64,000 nt of DNA from Streptomyces diastatochromogenes (GTDB lineage Bacteria > Actinomycetota > Actinomycetes > Streptomycetales > Streptomycetaceae): assembly GCA_026913215.1 (NCBI GenBank), contig JAPTYK010000001.1, forward strand, positions 1,240,001 through 1,304,000, in the 5' to 3' direction. Position numbers and translations under genes: made by a program. Of this stretch, positions 1 to 10,179 are shown in pieces. The notes under the pieces were generated by a model. The model searched no databases. It worked only from the letters and a program-made list of their open reading frames with translations, and had not been told where the DNA came from. Each line of letters starts with the position of its first letter. The stretch's first letter is position 1.

Positions 1-1152
1 GAAGAGCGACACGATGACCGTGTTGACGCGCGGGGTGCCCGTCTTGCCGCTGACCTTGCCGAAGACCTTGGGGACCAGGCCGTCGCGGGACATCGCGAAG
101 AGGACGCGGGTCTGGCCGTAGAGCACGGTGAGGACGACGCTGGCGATGGAGATGACCGCGCCGGCGGCGAGCATCGTGCCCCAGAAGGTCTGGCCGGTGA
201 CGTCGTTCATGATCGCGGCGAGGGTGGCCTCGGAGCCCTCGAAGGCCTTCCAGTGCCAGGCGCCGACGGCGACGGCCGCGACGAGGACGTACAGCACGGT
301 GACGATGAGCAGCGAGAGCATGATCGCCCGCGGCAGGTCGCGCTTGGGGTTCTTGGCCTCCTCGCCGGCCGTGGAGGCGGCGTCGAAGCCGATGTACGAG
401 AAGAAGAGGGTGGCGCTCGCGGCGCCGACGCCGGTCATGCCGAGCGGCATGAAGTCCTTGTAGTTGCCGGACTTGAAGCCCATGAAGCCGATGGCGCAGA
501 AGATCACGAGGGTGACGATCTTCACCGCGACCATGATCGTGTTGACGACGGCGGACTCGCGGGCGCCGCCGAGCAGGAACACCATGGCGAGCATCACGAC
601 GATCAGGCCGGGCAGGTTGATGACACCGCCCTCGCCGGGGGCCGACGACAGCACGTCGGGGATGGTGACGCCGATCGTGCCGTCGAGCAGCTCGTTGAGG
701 TACTCGCCCCAGCCGACGGCCACGGCGGCGACGGAAACGCCGTATTCCAGGACCAGACACCAGCCGCAGACCCAGGCGACGAGTTCGCCCAGCGTTGCGT
801 ACGCGTACGAGTACGAGGACCCGGCGACCGGTATGGAGCCGGCCAGCTCGGCGTACGAGAGGGCCGAGAACAGGGCGGTGAGACCGGCGATGACGAAGGC
901 GATCGTGACGGCGGGGCCGGCCTTGGGGACGGCGTCGCCGAGGACGACGAAGATGCCGGTGCCGAGCGTCGCGCCGATGCTGATCATGGTCAGCTGCCAC
1001 ATCGAGAGCGAGCGGCGGAGGCTGCCGCCCTCACCCTGGCCACCCTCGTCGACCAGGCGTTCCACCGGCTTGCGCCGGACGAGTGCGCCGAGAGCGGAGG
1101 TCTTCGGGGCGGTCGTGTCGACGACCGGCGGGGCTGCGCCTTGATCCAGCAC
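1..1152 (-). CDS. Cationic amino-acid permease (APC family), 5' part
   Basis: Inner-membrane amino-acid transporter of the APC superfamily, CAT-like branch. The minus frame is open from a GTG at 1152 to the window edge (384 codons), so the C-terminus is missing. A hydrophilic N-terminus of about 45 residues is followed by the first helix with the APC signature SIGATLGTGIFVVLG and then repeated hydrophobic segments. Later segments include the motif FFSYIGFDAASTAGEEAKNP, typical of this family. AAGGAG lies about 8 nt upstream of the GTG. The gene is divergent from the SGNH hydrolase gene. Family assignment is firm; the substrate (probably a basic or broad-range amino acid) cannot be fixed from sequence. 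Confidence 0.88.
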   Translation of the reverse strand, partial: MLDQGAAPPVVDTTAPKTSALGALVRRKPVERLVDEGGQGEGGSLRRSLSMWQLTMISIGATLGTGIFVVLGDAVPKAGPAVTIAFVIAGLTALFSALSYAELAGSIPVAGSSYSYAYATLGELVAWVCGWCLVLEYGVSVAAVAVGWGEYLNELLDGTIGVTIPDVLSSAPGEGGVINLPGLIVVMLAMVFLLGGARESAVVNTIMVAVKIVTLVIFCAIGFMGFKSGNYKDFMPLGMTGVGAASATLFFSYIGFDAASTAGEEAKNPKRDLPRAIMLSLLIVTVLYVLVAAVAVGAWHWKAFEGSEATLAAIMNDVTGQTFWGTMLAAGAVISIASVVLTVLYGQTRVLFAMSRDGLVPKVFGKVSGKTGTPRVNTVIVSLF

Positions 1153-1343
1153 TGCGGAGGCTCCTTATCGCTGCCTGTGGGGGTACGGAGACGACCGCGG
1201 CGGTGCACGGGCATGCCGAGGCACACCCACGGGGGGACGGAACCGCCGAGCAGGCGGTCGACGCCACTCCTGGTACGAGGCACGAGCCTAAAGGTCGGAG
1301 CTTCGCAGTCGTAATGCAGGGTTGTTGCGCAGTGCCGGATGAT

Positions 1344-1383
1344 CATTGCGCGCTTCGGGCGCAGACGGGCGAACATTGCGCGC
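1344..1383. repeat. CATTGCGCGC direct repeats in a divergent intergenic region
   Basis: CATTGCGCGC occurs at 1344-1353 and again at 1374-1383, with centres 30 bp (about three helical turns) apart, and a third TTGCGC lies at 1325-1330. They sit between the permease and hydrolase starts. The spacing would suit a regulator binding one face of the DNA, but no regulator is identified. Confidence 0.35.
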
Positions 1384-1441
1384 CCCGCATGAATCGACAC
1401 ATCGGGGTGTGAACCGGCACGCGCGCGCGTATGGACTCCTC

Positions 1442-2480
1442 ATGCCGGATGACCGACCCTGCGAGCCCCTGACGACCGCCCCTGACGACCCACGAGCGGA
1501 GGCCCCGGTGCACTGGCTCGACCCTGCGCCGTTCCTGCGCGGCACGGCCTGGCTGGACGGGGACCGGCCCGTGCGCGCGGACCCCGGCGACCTCGAACGG
1601 CTGCCGTGGGACATCGCCGAGCGGGCCGCGCTGCCCATCGGCGTACGGATCGAGTTCACGGCGGCGCCCGGCACGCGCGCGGTGGAGCTGCGCTACCGGG
1701 CCGCCGTCCCGGGCTCCGAGGACCCGCTGCGCGCGCTGCGGCACTGCTTCGCCCTCTGGCAGGGCACGCGCTTCGTCGGCGAGACCTGCGCGGCTCCGGC
1801 CCCGGAGGCCGTCGTGAGGCTCCCCTCCCCGTACGGCGGCGTCTTCACCCTCCACCTCCCGGAGGGCCAGGCGCCCGTGCCGCTCGCCCTGCGGGCCGTC
1901 GGGGCGCCCTCTCCCCGCCCCGGCGCGGCCCCGCTGGCTCGTCCACGGCGACTCGATCACCGAGGGCTGGTGGTCGACCCGCCCGGCCCTCTCCTGGCCC
2001 GCCACGGCGGGGCGGCTCCTCGGCCTCGACCCGGTCAATCTCGGGTACGCGGGCGGGGCGCGGGGCGAGCTGCCGCTCGCCGAGCAGCTGGCCCGGCTGG
2101 ACGGCGAGGTCATCACCCTCGCCTTCGGCACCAACTGCTGGTCCCGGGTGCCGGCCACGCCCGACTGGCTCTACGCGACGGTCCGCGCCTTCGTGGGCCT
2201 GGTCCGGAGGGCCATCCGGCGACCCGCTCCTCATCGTCTCCCCGGTCCTGCGCCCGGAGGCCGAGCACACCCGCAACGCCCTGGGGCGACCCTGACGGAG
2301 CTGCGCCGCGCGATGGAGCGCGCGGGCCGGGACCTCGCCGCCGAGGGCGACGCCCGTCTCCTGGTCCTCCCCGGCCGCCCGCTCCTCGGCCCGGAGCACC
2401 TGGCGGACGGGCTCCACCCGAACGACGCGGGACACGCGCGCATGGCGCACGCGGTGGCGGAGGCGCTGCGGGCGCCCTGA
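1442..2480 (+). CDS. SGNH/GDSL-type esterase or lipase (frame-broken)
   Basis: Probable carbohydrate-active or lipid esterase of the SGNH hydrolase fold. The N-terminal third is a beta-rich module (GVRIEFTAAPG). It is followed by the catalytic block: WLVHGDSITEGWW with the nucleophilic Ser, the oxyanion Gly in NLGYAGGARGE, AFGTNCW with the block-III Asn, and the C-terminal Asp-x-x-His motif in LADGLHPNDAGH. The frame breaks near 1915, 2210 and 2285; rejoining the frames gives one continuous SGNH protein. The start is uncertain: ATG 1442 has no clear ribosome site, whereas GTG 1508 (VHWLDP) has GGAGG five bases upstream and may be the true start. No signal peptide is evident. Confidence 0.75.
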
Positions 2481-2536
2481 AGGCCCCGTGAGGGCCCTGG
2501 GCCCCTTCGCGGCCCCACAAGAGGCCCGCAAACGGG

Positions 2537-2572
2537 ACGGGGCCCCGGGAGAAGATTCTCCCGGGGCCCCGT
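2537..2572. terminator. Bidirectional terminator hairpin
   Basis: A perfect inverted repeat with 17-base arms (2537-2553 and 2556-2572) lies between the convergent SGNH hydrolase and guaB1 ends. The symmetry suits termination in both directions; neither side has a U-tract, as is common in Streptomyces. Confidence 0.9.
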
Positions 2573-2589
2573 AGCGCGGAGCGCGGTGA

Positions 2590-4095
<1,506 letters not shown>

Positions 4096-4135
4096 TCATT
4101 GTCCCACGCCGGTACACATACCAGCCCCGGGCCGA

Positions 4136-4468
4136 TCATCCGATACTTGTGGCAGGTGGTTCGTCGGATCCTCCGAAGGCCTCCCCCAGGGAGAGGAGGA
4201 CGGAGAGGTGGGTGGGGCGTTCTTCGACGGCCGTGGCGAAGACGTCCTGGGCGGTCCGCCACTCGCGCGGCCGCGTCCTGGCGTACGCCTGCCAGCCGGT
4301 GACGACGAGGGTGACGGGCTCGGGCAGGTCGGTGAGGCAGTCGGCGAGGGCGTCCCAGTTGCGGCCGAACCAGTCGGGCAGGGCGAGCGCGGCGGCGCAC
4401 CGGTCCATGAGGGCGGCCTTGTCGGTGACTCCGGTCAGGTCGAGGACGACGGGGTCGTCAAGTCTCAT
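4136..4468 (-). CDS. Barstar-family ribonuclease inhibitor
   Basis: A 110-residue cytoplasmic protein of the barstar fold, expected to bind and block a partner guanyl-specific RNase. The barstar signature is visible: DLTGVTDKAALMDRCAAAL, then PDWFGRNWDALADCLTDL, where the WFGRNWDAL segment matches the RNase-binding helix. Its ATG at 4468 lies inside the last codons of the upstream RNase gene, whose stop is 4458-4460, so the two are translationally coupled. The gene order (toxin-like RNase, then inhibitor) and the fold make it the cognate antidote. The frame is intact. Confidence 0.9.
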   Translation of the reverse strand: MRLDDPVVLDLTGVTDKAALMDRCAAALALPDWFGRNWDALADCLTDLPEPVTLVVTGWQAYARTRPREWRTAQDVFATAVEERPTHLSVLLSLGEAFGGSDEPPATSIG

Positions 4469-4887
4469 CCGTGACCACCTTCCGGAAGGTCTCGTAGTGG
4501 TCGTCGGTGTAGTACGTCTCGCCGTTCCGTCCGGTGACGATCCGCCGCGCTCCCCGGTCGCGTCCGCCGGGGGTCTTCACGGTGTACTCGTGGTAGTACC
4601 CGCGTTCCTCGCGGGGCAGGACCCGCTCGAAGTTCGAGAAGACCGTGCCGTCCTTGGCGTACGGGAAGGGGCCGCCGCGCGCGATGAGGGCGAGCGTCCT
4701 GCGTGCCTCGGGCGGCAGGTCGGCGGCCCGTACGGTGGGGAGCCCTGAGGCGCCGGTGGGCGCGGCGGTGGCGGTGGTGCGGGTGGGGGCCGGGGCGGCG
4801 GGGCGGCACCGCCGCCCGCCGAGGAGCAGCCGGCCAGGAAGACCGCGAGGACGAGCGCGAGGAGTACGCGCGGGGCCGGAGCAACAT
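4458..4887 (-). CDS. Secreted guanyl-specific ribonuclease, RNase Sa-like (frame-broken N-terminus)
   Basis: An extracellular RNase of the N1/T1/Sa (microbial ribonuclease) family that cleaves after G. The C-terminal 95 residues follow RNase Sa closely: LPPEARRTLALIARGGPFPY, then GYYHEYTVKTPG with the general-base Glu, RGARRIVTG with the catalytic Arg, and YYTDDHYETF with the catalytic His. The two Cys of RNase Sa are absent. The N-terminus reads as a lipoprotein signal (LLALVLAVFLAGC plus a Ser/Gly/Ala linker) once one missing C is restored near 4874 and one near 4800. It is therefore probably a lipoprotein or secreted RNase. It overlaps the barstar gene by 11 bp. Confidence 0.82.
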
Positions 4888-4940
4888 GTCCCGAACATAC
4901 CGTTGCGGGAAGGCTCCGGCCCCTGGCCTCGCGCGGTGTC

Positions 4941-5966
4941 TCAGTTGCCGTCGGGGTCCTTGCGGTCGAGCGCCGGGTGCGCGCCGGGGCTGGACTCGGT
5001 GAGCAGGTAGTCCGCCGCGGCGCGGTCGGTGACGAGGCTGGTGACGAGCCCGGAGCGGAGCACCGCGCCGATCGCCGCCGCCTTGCGCTGGCCGCCGGCG
5101 ATGGCCACGACCTCGGGGATGCGGCGCAGCCGGTCCGCCTCGACGGTGATGCAGCGCTCGCCGAGGTCGCGGCCGACCCGGCGGCCCTCGGCGTCGAAGA
5201 GGTGCGCGGACATCTCGGCGGCGACGCCGAGCGAGGCGTAGTGGGCGCGCTCGGCGTCGGAGAGCATGTCGTGGACGGTGGAGATGCCCGGCTCCCAGGA
5301 GCCGATGGAGACGCAGGCGACCGTCACCTTGTCGAAGTACTCGAAGGCCCGCGCGATGCCGGTCTGGCTGCGCAGCGCGGCCGCGGTGGCCGGGTCGGGC
5401 AGCAGCATGGGCGCGTAGATGGGGTGGGCCTCGCCGCCGGAGACCTGGGCGGCGCGCCGCACGGCCTCGACGGAGCCGCGCTCGGCGGTCCCGGCGTCGT
5501 ACACGCCGGTGAGCTGGACGACCGTGCAGGGCGGCAGCCGGTCGAGGGCGGCCGCCATGTGGATGGTGGAGCGGCCCCAGGCCAGGCCGAGGACGTCGCC
5601 CTCGGTGACGAGCTCGCCGAGCAGGTCGGCCGCGACCTCGCCGAGGTTCTCCGGGTCGGGAGACTCGTCGTCGCCCTCCGCCGGGGACTCGACGACGACG
5701 GCGTGGCGGAGCCCGTAGCGGGCGCGGAGCGCGTCGGAGCGCTCGGCGTCCAGCTCGGCCGGTACGCGGATCTCGATCCGCACGAGGTCGCGCTCCAGGG
5801 CGGTCTCCAGGACCCGGGCCACCTTGAAGCGGCTCACGCCGAACTCCTCGGCGATCTGGATCTTGGACTTGCCCTCCAGATAGAAGCGGCGGGCCATGGC
5901 CGCCGCCTGCACCAGCTCCGCGGGGCCCATCCGCAGGGCTGACCGTCCCGCCGACATACCGGCCAC
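4941..5966 (-). CDS. SorC/DeoR-type sugar-binding transcriptional regulator
   Basis: A cytoplasmic regulator of about 341 residues with an N-terminal HTH (AMARRFYLEGKSKIQIAEEF then GVSRFKVARVLE) and a large C-terminal sugar-phosphate-binding domain (LGLAWGRSTIHMAAAL, VQLTGVYDAG, AIAGGQRKAAAIGAVLRSGL). SorC-family proteins bind a phosphorylated sugar and control carbohydrate genes. GTG 5966 was preferred because GAGGAG sits six bases upstream; the frame continues to a GTG at 6020. It stands just downstream of rpe with its own leader, which carries direct repeats. The effector is unknown; proximity to rpe hints at a pentose phosphate. The frame is intact. Confidence 0.88.
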   Translation of the reverse strand: MAGMSAGRSALRMGPAELVQAAAMARRFYLEGKSKIQIAEEFGVSRFKVARVLETALERDLVRIEIRVPAELDAERSDALRARYGLRHAVVVESPAEGDDESPDPENLGEVAADLLGELVTEGDVLGLAWGRSTIHMAAALDRLPPCTVVQLTGVYDAGTAERGSVEAVRRAAQVSGGEAHPIYAPMLLPDPATAAALRSQTGIARAFEYFDKVTVACVSIGSWEPGISTVHDMLSDAERAHYASLGVAAEMSAHLFDAEGRRVGRDLGERCITVEADRLRRIPEVVAIAGGQRKAAAIGAVLRSGLVTSLVTDRAAADYLLTESSPGAHPALDRKDPDGN

Positions 5967-5981
5967 CGCGATCTCCTCACT

Positions 5982-6020
5982 GCTGTTCACGTACCGCTGT
6001 TCACGTACGGCTGTGTTCAC
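5982..6020 (-). promoter_or_regulatory. Direct repeats GCTGTTCACGTAC, possible operator
   Basis: Two identical 13-mers at 5982-5994 and 5996-6008, spaced 14 bp, with a degenerate third copy to 6020, lie directly upstream of the SorC-type regulator. They could be an autoregulatory operator; this is inference from position only. Confidence 0.4.
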
Positions 6021-6110
6021 ACTCTGGACTCGCCGTCCATCCTGTCAGAAACGGCGGGCCTTGATCGGTCCTGTCGGCGGCCCGACGGACCGCGTTCATC
6101 CGCCGGAGGC

Positions 6111-6792
6111 TCAGTGGCCACACGCCCACGCGGCGGAGGCCGTCGCGGCCTCCGCGCGGGCCCTGAGCGAGGCCACGGCGGCGGCCGGGTCCGCCGCCCC
6201 GTACACCGCGGAACCGGCGACGAAGACGTCGGCGCCGCCTCGGCACACCGCTCGATCGTGGACTCGGCGACCCTCCGTCGACCTGGAGCCACAGCTCCAG
6301 ACCGTGCTTGGAGATCAGCTCCCGGGTGCGGCGGATCTTGGGCAGCATGATGTCGAGGAAGGCCTGCCCGCCGAAGCCGGGCTCGACGGTCATGATGAGC
6401 AGCATGTCGAGCTCGGGGAGCAGGTCCTCGTACGGCTCGATGGGCGTGGCCGGCTTGAGCGCCATGGAGGCCCGCGCGCCCTTGGCCCGGATCTCCCGCG
6501 CGAGGCGCACCGGCGCGGCGGCGGCCTCGACGTGGAAGGTCACCGAGCCGGCGCCCGCCTCCACGTACTGCGGGGCCCAGCGGTCCGGGTCCTCGATCAT
6601 CAGGTGACAGTCGAGCGGGGTGTCCGCGGCCCGGGCCAGGGACTCCACGATCGGCACGCCCAGCGTCAGGTTGGGCACGAAGTGGTTGTCCATCACGTCG
6701 ACGTGCAGCCAGTCGGCACCGCCGACGGCCTTCGCCTCATCGGCGAGCCGGGCGAAGTCCGCGGACAGGATGCTGGGGTTGATCTGCGCCAT
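6111..6792 (-). CDS. rpe: Ribulose-phosphate 3-epimerase (frame-broken C-terminus)
   Basis: Interconverts ribulose-5-phosphate and xylulose-5-phosphate in the pentose phosphate pathway. The N-terminal [16 protein letters not shown], the metal and active-site segments [16 protein letters not shown] and DCHLMIEDP, and the phosphate-binding [10 protein letters not shown] are all present. The last quarter is split by two breaks. Near 6272, GGGG has become GGG, and near 6236, GGG has become GG; repairing them gives [19 protein letters not shown] and a normal C-terminus ending ACGH at 6111. Length after repair is about 228 residues, usual for Rpe. The ATG at 6792 starts the conserved MAQINPSIL. Confidence 0.9.
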
Positions 6793-6940
6793 GTGCCAAG
6801 CCTCCCACGTTCTTGGGTACTTCTTTGCCGCTGAGCGGTTTCGAATCCGGTCCAGACCAGTTTCGGTACGAAGTGACGAGTCCGGGAGCCGGACGGACCG
6901 GGAGATTACGGTCAGACGACCGAGGGCGGGGCCCGTCCGG

Positions 6941-8353
6941 TCAGGCGGTCCGGCGGATCAGCGCCAGATACATGGCGTCCGTGCCGTGCAGATGCGGCCA
7001 CAGCTGGACGTCCGGGCCGTCGCCGAGCACCGGGACGCCGGGCAGCAGCGGGCGGGCGTCGATCAGCTCGGCCCCGCCGACCTTCTTCAGGACGTCGTCG
7101 ACGACGACGCGGGTCTCGGCGAGGTGCGGCGAGCAGGTCGCGTACCCCACCACGCCCCCGACGCGCACGGCCCCGAGCGCCTCGGTGAGCAGGGCGCGCT
7201 GGAGCGGGGCGAAGCCGTCGAGGTCCTCGGGGCGGCGGCGCCAGCGGGCCTCGGGGCGGCGGCGCAGGGCGCCGAGGCCCGAACAGGGCACGTCCATGAG
7301 GACGCGGTCGAAGGTGCCGGGGCGCCACGGCGGGCGGGTGCCGTCGGCGGCGATCACCCGGTACGGGCCGGGGTTGCCGGCGAGGGCGCGCTCCACGAGG
7401 CGGGCGCGGTGCGGCTGCTTCTCGGAGGCGAGCAGGAAGGCGCCGCGCTCGGCCGCCAGGGCGCCGAGCAGGGCGGCCTTGCCGCCGGGACCCGCGCAGC
7501 CGTCGAGCCAGCGGGTGTCGGAGCCCTCCACGGGCGCGTTGGCCAGGGCGATCGCGACGAGCTGGCTGCCCTCGTCCTGGACGCCGGCCCGGCCCTCCTT
7601 GACCGCCTCGATGGCGCCGGGCTCGCCGCCCTCGGCCATCCGCAGGGCGTAGGGCGACCAGCGGCCCGGCAGGGTCTCGGTGGCGGCGGCGAGCTCCTCG
7701 GTGGTGGAGCGGCCGGGGCGGGCGACGAGGGTGACCTCGGGCCGCTCGTTGTCGGCCTCCAGGAGGTCCTCGATCCCGGCCCGGCCGCCGCCGAGGGCGT
7801 CCCAGAGCGCGGAGACGACCCAGCGGGGGTGCGAGTGGACGACGGCGAGGTGGTCCTCGGCGTCCTCGTCGTACGGCGGGGCGACCTGCGCGACCCAGGC
7901 GTCGAGGTCCTGCTGCGAGATCTTCCGCAGCACGGCGTTCACGAACTTGGCCCGCCCGTCGCCGAGCACCACCCGGGCCAGCTCCACGCTGGCGGAGACG
8001 GCGGCGTGCGTCGGGATCCGCGTCCCGAGCAGCTGGTGCGCGCCGAGCGACAGCACGTCGAGCACGGGCGGGTCGACCTCGCGCAGCGGCCGGTCGACGC
8101 AGGCCGCGATGATCGCGTCGTACGTGCCCTGCCGGCGCAGCGTCCCGTAGACCAGCTCGGTCGCCAGCGCCGCGTCCCGCCCGTCGAAGTCGCCCTTCTC
8201 CCTGGCCTTCTTCAGCAGCGGCGGCAGCACCAGGTTCGCGTAGGCGTCCCGCTCGTCCACCGCCCTCAGCGCCTCGAAGGCGAGCATCCGGACGGGGTCC
8301 TTCTGGGGCCGCCGGTAGGGCTTGTGGGGACGACGACGTGCCTGCTCGCTCAA
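6941..8353 (-). CDS. rsmB: 16S rRNA (cytosine967-C5)-methyltransferase
   Basis: SAM-dependent RNA methyltransferase of the RsmB/Sun family, 470 residues, frame intact. An N-terminal NusB-like domain (about 20-150) precedes the Rossmann-like catalytic domain. Motif I is [12 protein letters not shown], the motif IV Cys lies in [19 protein letters not shown] and the motif VI Cys in [13 protein letters not shown]. It lies 72 bp downstream of fmt, the common actinobacterial fmt-rsmB arrangement linking initiator tRNA formylation and rRNA modification. Confidence 0.94.
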   Translation of the reverse strand: MSEQARRRPHKPYRRPQKDPVRMLAFEALRAVDERDAYANLVLPPLLKKAREKGDFDGRDAALATELVYGTLRRQGTYDAIIAACVDRPLREVDPPVLDVLSLGAHQLLGTRIPTHAAVSASVELARVVLGDGRAKFVNAVLRKISQQDLDAWVAQVAPPYDEDAEDHLAVVHSHPRWVVSALWDALGGGRAGIEDLLEADNERPEVTLVARPGRSTTEELAAATETLPGRWSPYALRMAEGGEPGAIEAVKEGRAGVQDEGSQLVAIALANAPVEGSDTRWLDGCAGPGGKAALLGALAAERGAFLLASEKQPHRARLVERALAGNPGPYRVIAADGTRPPWRPGTFDRVLMDVPCSGLGALRRRPEARWRRRPEDLDGFAPLQRALLTEALGAVRVGGVVGYATCSPHLAETRVVVDDVLKKVGGAELIDARPLLPGVPVLGDGPDVQLWPHLHGTDAMYLALIRRTA

Positions 8354-8425
8354 AGGTGCTCCGCGTGACGAAATGAAGAGGGTCGAACGTTCCCAGCCTA
8401 CGTCGCCCGCGGAGCCGCTCGCGCC

Positions 8426-9356
8426 CTACGCCCCCAGCCGCTCGCCCGGCGCGATCCGGACGCCGCGGGCCCAGTCGGCGGCCTTCATGGGCTTCTTGCC
8501 CTGGGGCTGGACCCAGAGGAGTTCGACGGCGTAGGAGCCGGTGCCCGCGTGGACGTTGTTCTTGCCGGCCGAGAGCTCGCCCGGGGCGAGGTCGGTGCGG
8601 TCCGGGAGGGGGGTGACCTGGATGAGCTTGAGGCGTTCGCCGCGGAAGACGGTCCAGGCGCCGGGGGCCGGGGTGCAGCCGCGGACCACGCGGTCCACGC
8701 GGAGCGCGGGGGCGGCGAAGTCGACCTGGGCGTCCTCGACCTGGATCTTCGGGGCGAGGGTGATGCCCTCGGCGGGCTGCGGGACGGCCTTGAGCGTGCC
8801 GTCCTCGATGCCGTCCATGGTCGCGGCGAGCAGCCCGGCGCCCGCGAAGGCGAGCCGGGTGAGCAGGTCGCCGCTGGTGTCGGTGGGGCGGATGTCCTCG
8901 GTGACGACGCCGTAGACCGGGCCGGAGTCGAGGCCCTCCTCGATGAGGAAGGTGGAGGCGCCGGTCACCTGGTCGCCGGCCATCAGGGAGTGCTGCACGG
9001 GCGCCGCGCCGCGCCAGGCGGGCAGCAGCGAGAAGTGCAGGTTGACCCAGCCGTGGGCGGGGACGTCGAGGGCGACCTTGGGCAGCAGCGCGCCGTACGC
9101 GACGACCGGGCAGCAGTCCGGCGCGATCTCCCGCAGGCGGGCGAGGAACTCCTCGTCGCGCGGCCTGGCCGGCTTCAGTACCTCGATCCCGGCCTCCTCC
9201 GCCCGCTGGGCCACCGGGCTGGCGACGAGCCGCCGGCCGCGCCCGCCGGGGCGTCCGGCCTGGTGACCACGGCGGCCACCTCGTGCCGCCCGGAGGCGAG
9301 CAGGGCGTCCAGGGCGGGAACGGCGACCTCGGGGTGCCTGCGAAGACGAGCTTCAT
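8426..9356 (-). CDS. fmt: Methionyl-tRNA formyltransferase (frame-broken N-terminus)
   Basis: Formylates initiator Met-tRNA using 10-formyl-[12 protein letters not shown] begins at 9356. The active-site region [19 protein letters not shown] (Asn-His) and [15 protein letters not shown], typical of formyltransferases, are in the intact part. The C-terminal OB-like domain includes [10 protein letters not shown]. Breaks occur near 9335 (one C lost after GGCACC) and near 9245 (GGGG read as GGG); restoring both joins MKLVFAGTP to [18 protein letters not shown] and [16 protein letters not shown]. Repaired length is about 310 residues, as expected. Confidence 0.92.
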
Positions 9357-9501
9357 GGGTGGCGACTGCCTGTCTCTCCGGGGCGTTGCGGGCAGCGCAC
9401 CAGTCTAGGCGCCTCGTGGCGCAGGGGCGTACGGGAGGACGAGCGCCCTGCGCATATGCGTGTACGCCCCCGCAGCGTGACCCAACTCCCGGTGGCGCGT
9501 T

Positions 9502-9519
9502 GGTCAAGAGAGATTGACC
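9502..9519. promoter_or_regulatory. Inverted repeat GGTCAA-N6-TTGACC
   Basis: A perfect 6-6-6 inverted repeat lies 63-80 bp upstream of the ATG at 9582, in the divergent region after fmt. TTGACC resembles a -35 hexamer but I see no convincing -10 at the right spacing. It may be an operator. Confidence 0.35.
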
Positions 9520-9581
9520 GAATCGGGCCGCTGTCCCCCCTGCGGCCCGCCCCCTTAAACGCCGGTTCGAGAGGCTTTCAC

Positions 9582-10099
9582 ATGGCCGACCACGCAACCC
9601 ACGACGCCCAAGCCCGGGCAAGTCTGCACCTGCTGGTGCGGGACATCGAGCGGGTCCGGCGGCAGGTGGACGCACTGCGCACGCTCACGGCCCAGCTGGG
9701 CAATGTCTACCGCCCTCGCCGCTCCGGCCCGTCGACGGGCTTCGTCGTCTACGGCCGCGCGCCCGCCCCGACCGTACGTCTCGCCCAGGAGCTGCGGGAC
9801 AGTGTCGAGACCCTGGTCACCGCGGCGGTCGACTTCGACCGCTCGCTCGGGTTCTCCTGGGACGCGGTGGGTTCCGCGCTCGGGGTCACCAAGCAGGCCG
9901 TCCACCGCCGCTACGGCGCCCGGCGCGCGCCCCAGCAGGGCGTGGCCGTGGAGCAGGAGCACCCGGTGGAGCCGGGCGCGACCCGCACGATCCCTCGGTC
10001 CCCGCCGCCCGTTCGATGCCGCCGCAGCCCACCTCGGGCAGCTCGGCCCTCCGCGAGGACCCGCGCCCGTCGGCCTTCCCCGGCCCGCGCAACGCCTGA
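9582..10099 (+). CDS. Conserved small actinobacterial protein with HTH-like segment (frame-broken C-terminus)
   Basis: A protein of about 172 residues with no function I can name. The N-terminal half is a heptad-like helix ([20 protein letters not shown]). A second helical region ([20 protein letters not shown]) leads to [20 protein letters not shown], which reads like a helix-turn-helix of the type that tests wide subsets of short regulators. The tail is Pro/Ser-rich and is recovered only after adding one C near 9993; then the frame ends with GPRNA at 10099. It is flanked by fmt on one side and convergent with priA. A small DNA-binding protein is plausible but unproven. Confidence 0.65.
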
Positions 10100-10113
10100 C
10101 CCGCGCGCTCCGC

Positions 10114-10147
10114 ACGGCCGTCCGCCCCACGAGGGGCGGGCGGCCGT
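10114..10147. terminator. Terminator hairpin between convergent genes
   Basis: Arms 10114-10128 and 10133-10147 (15 bp, one G-T pair, four-base loop) lie between the end of the small plus-strand gene and the end of priA. Confidence 0.8.
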
Positions 10148-10179
10148 TCCGTGTCGGCCGGTGTCCGGCGGGGCCGCTG

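Noticed and set aside
6912..9356. Minus-strand 814-codon frame spanning fmt and rsmB
   Set aside because: Only its first nine residues belong to fmt; the rest is the wrong frame over fmt and rsmB.
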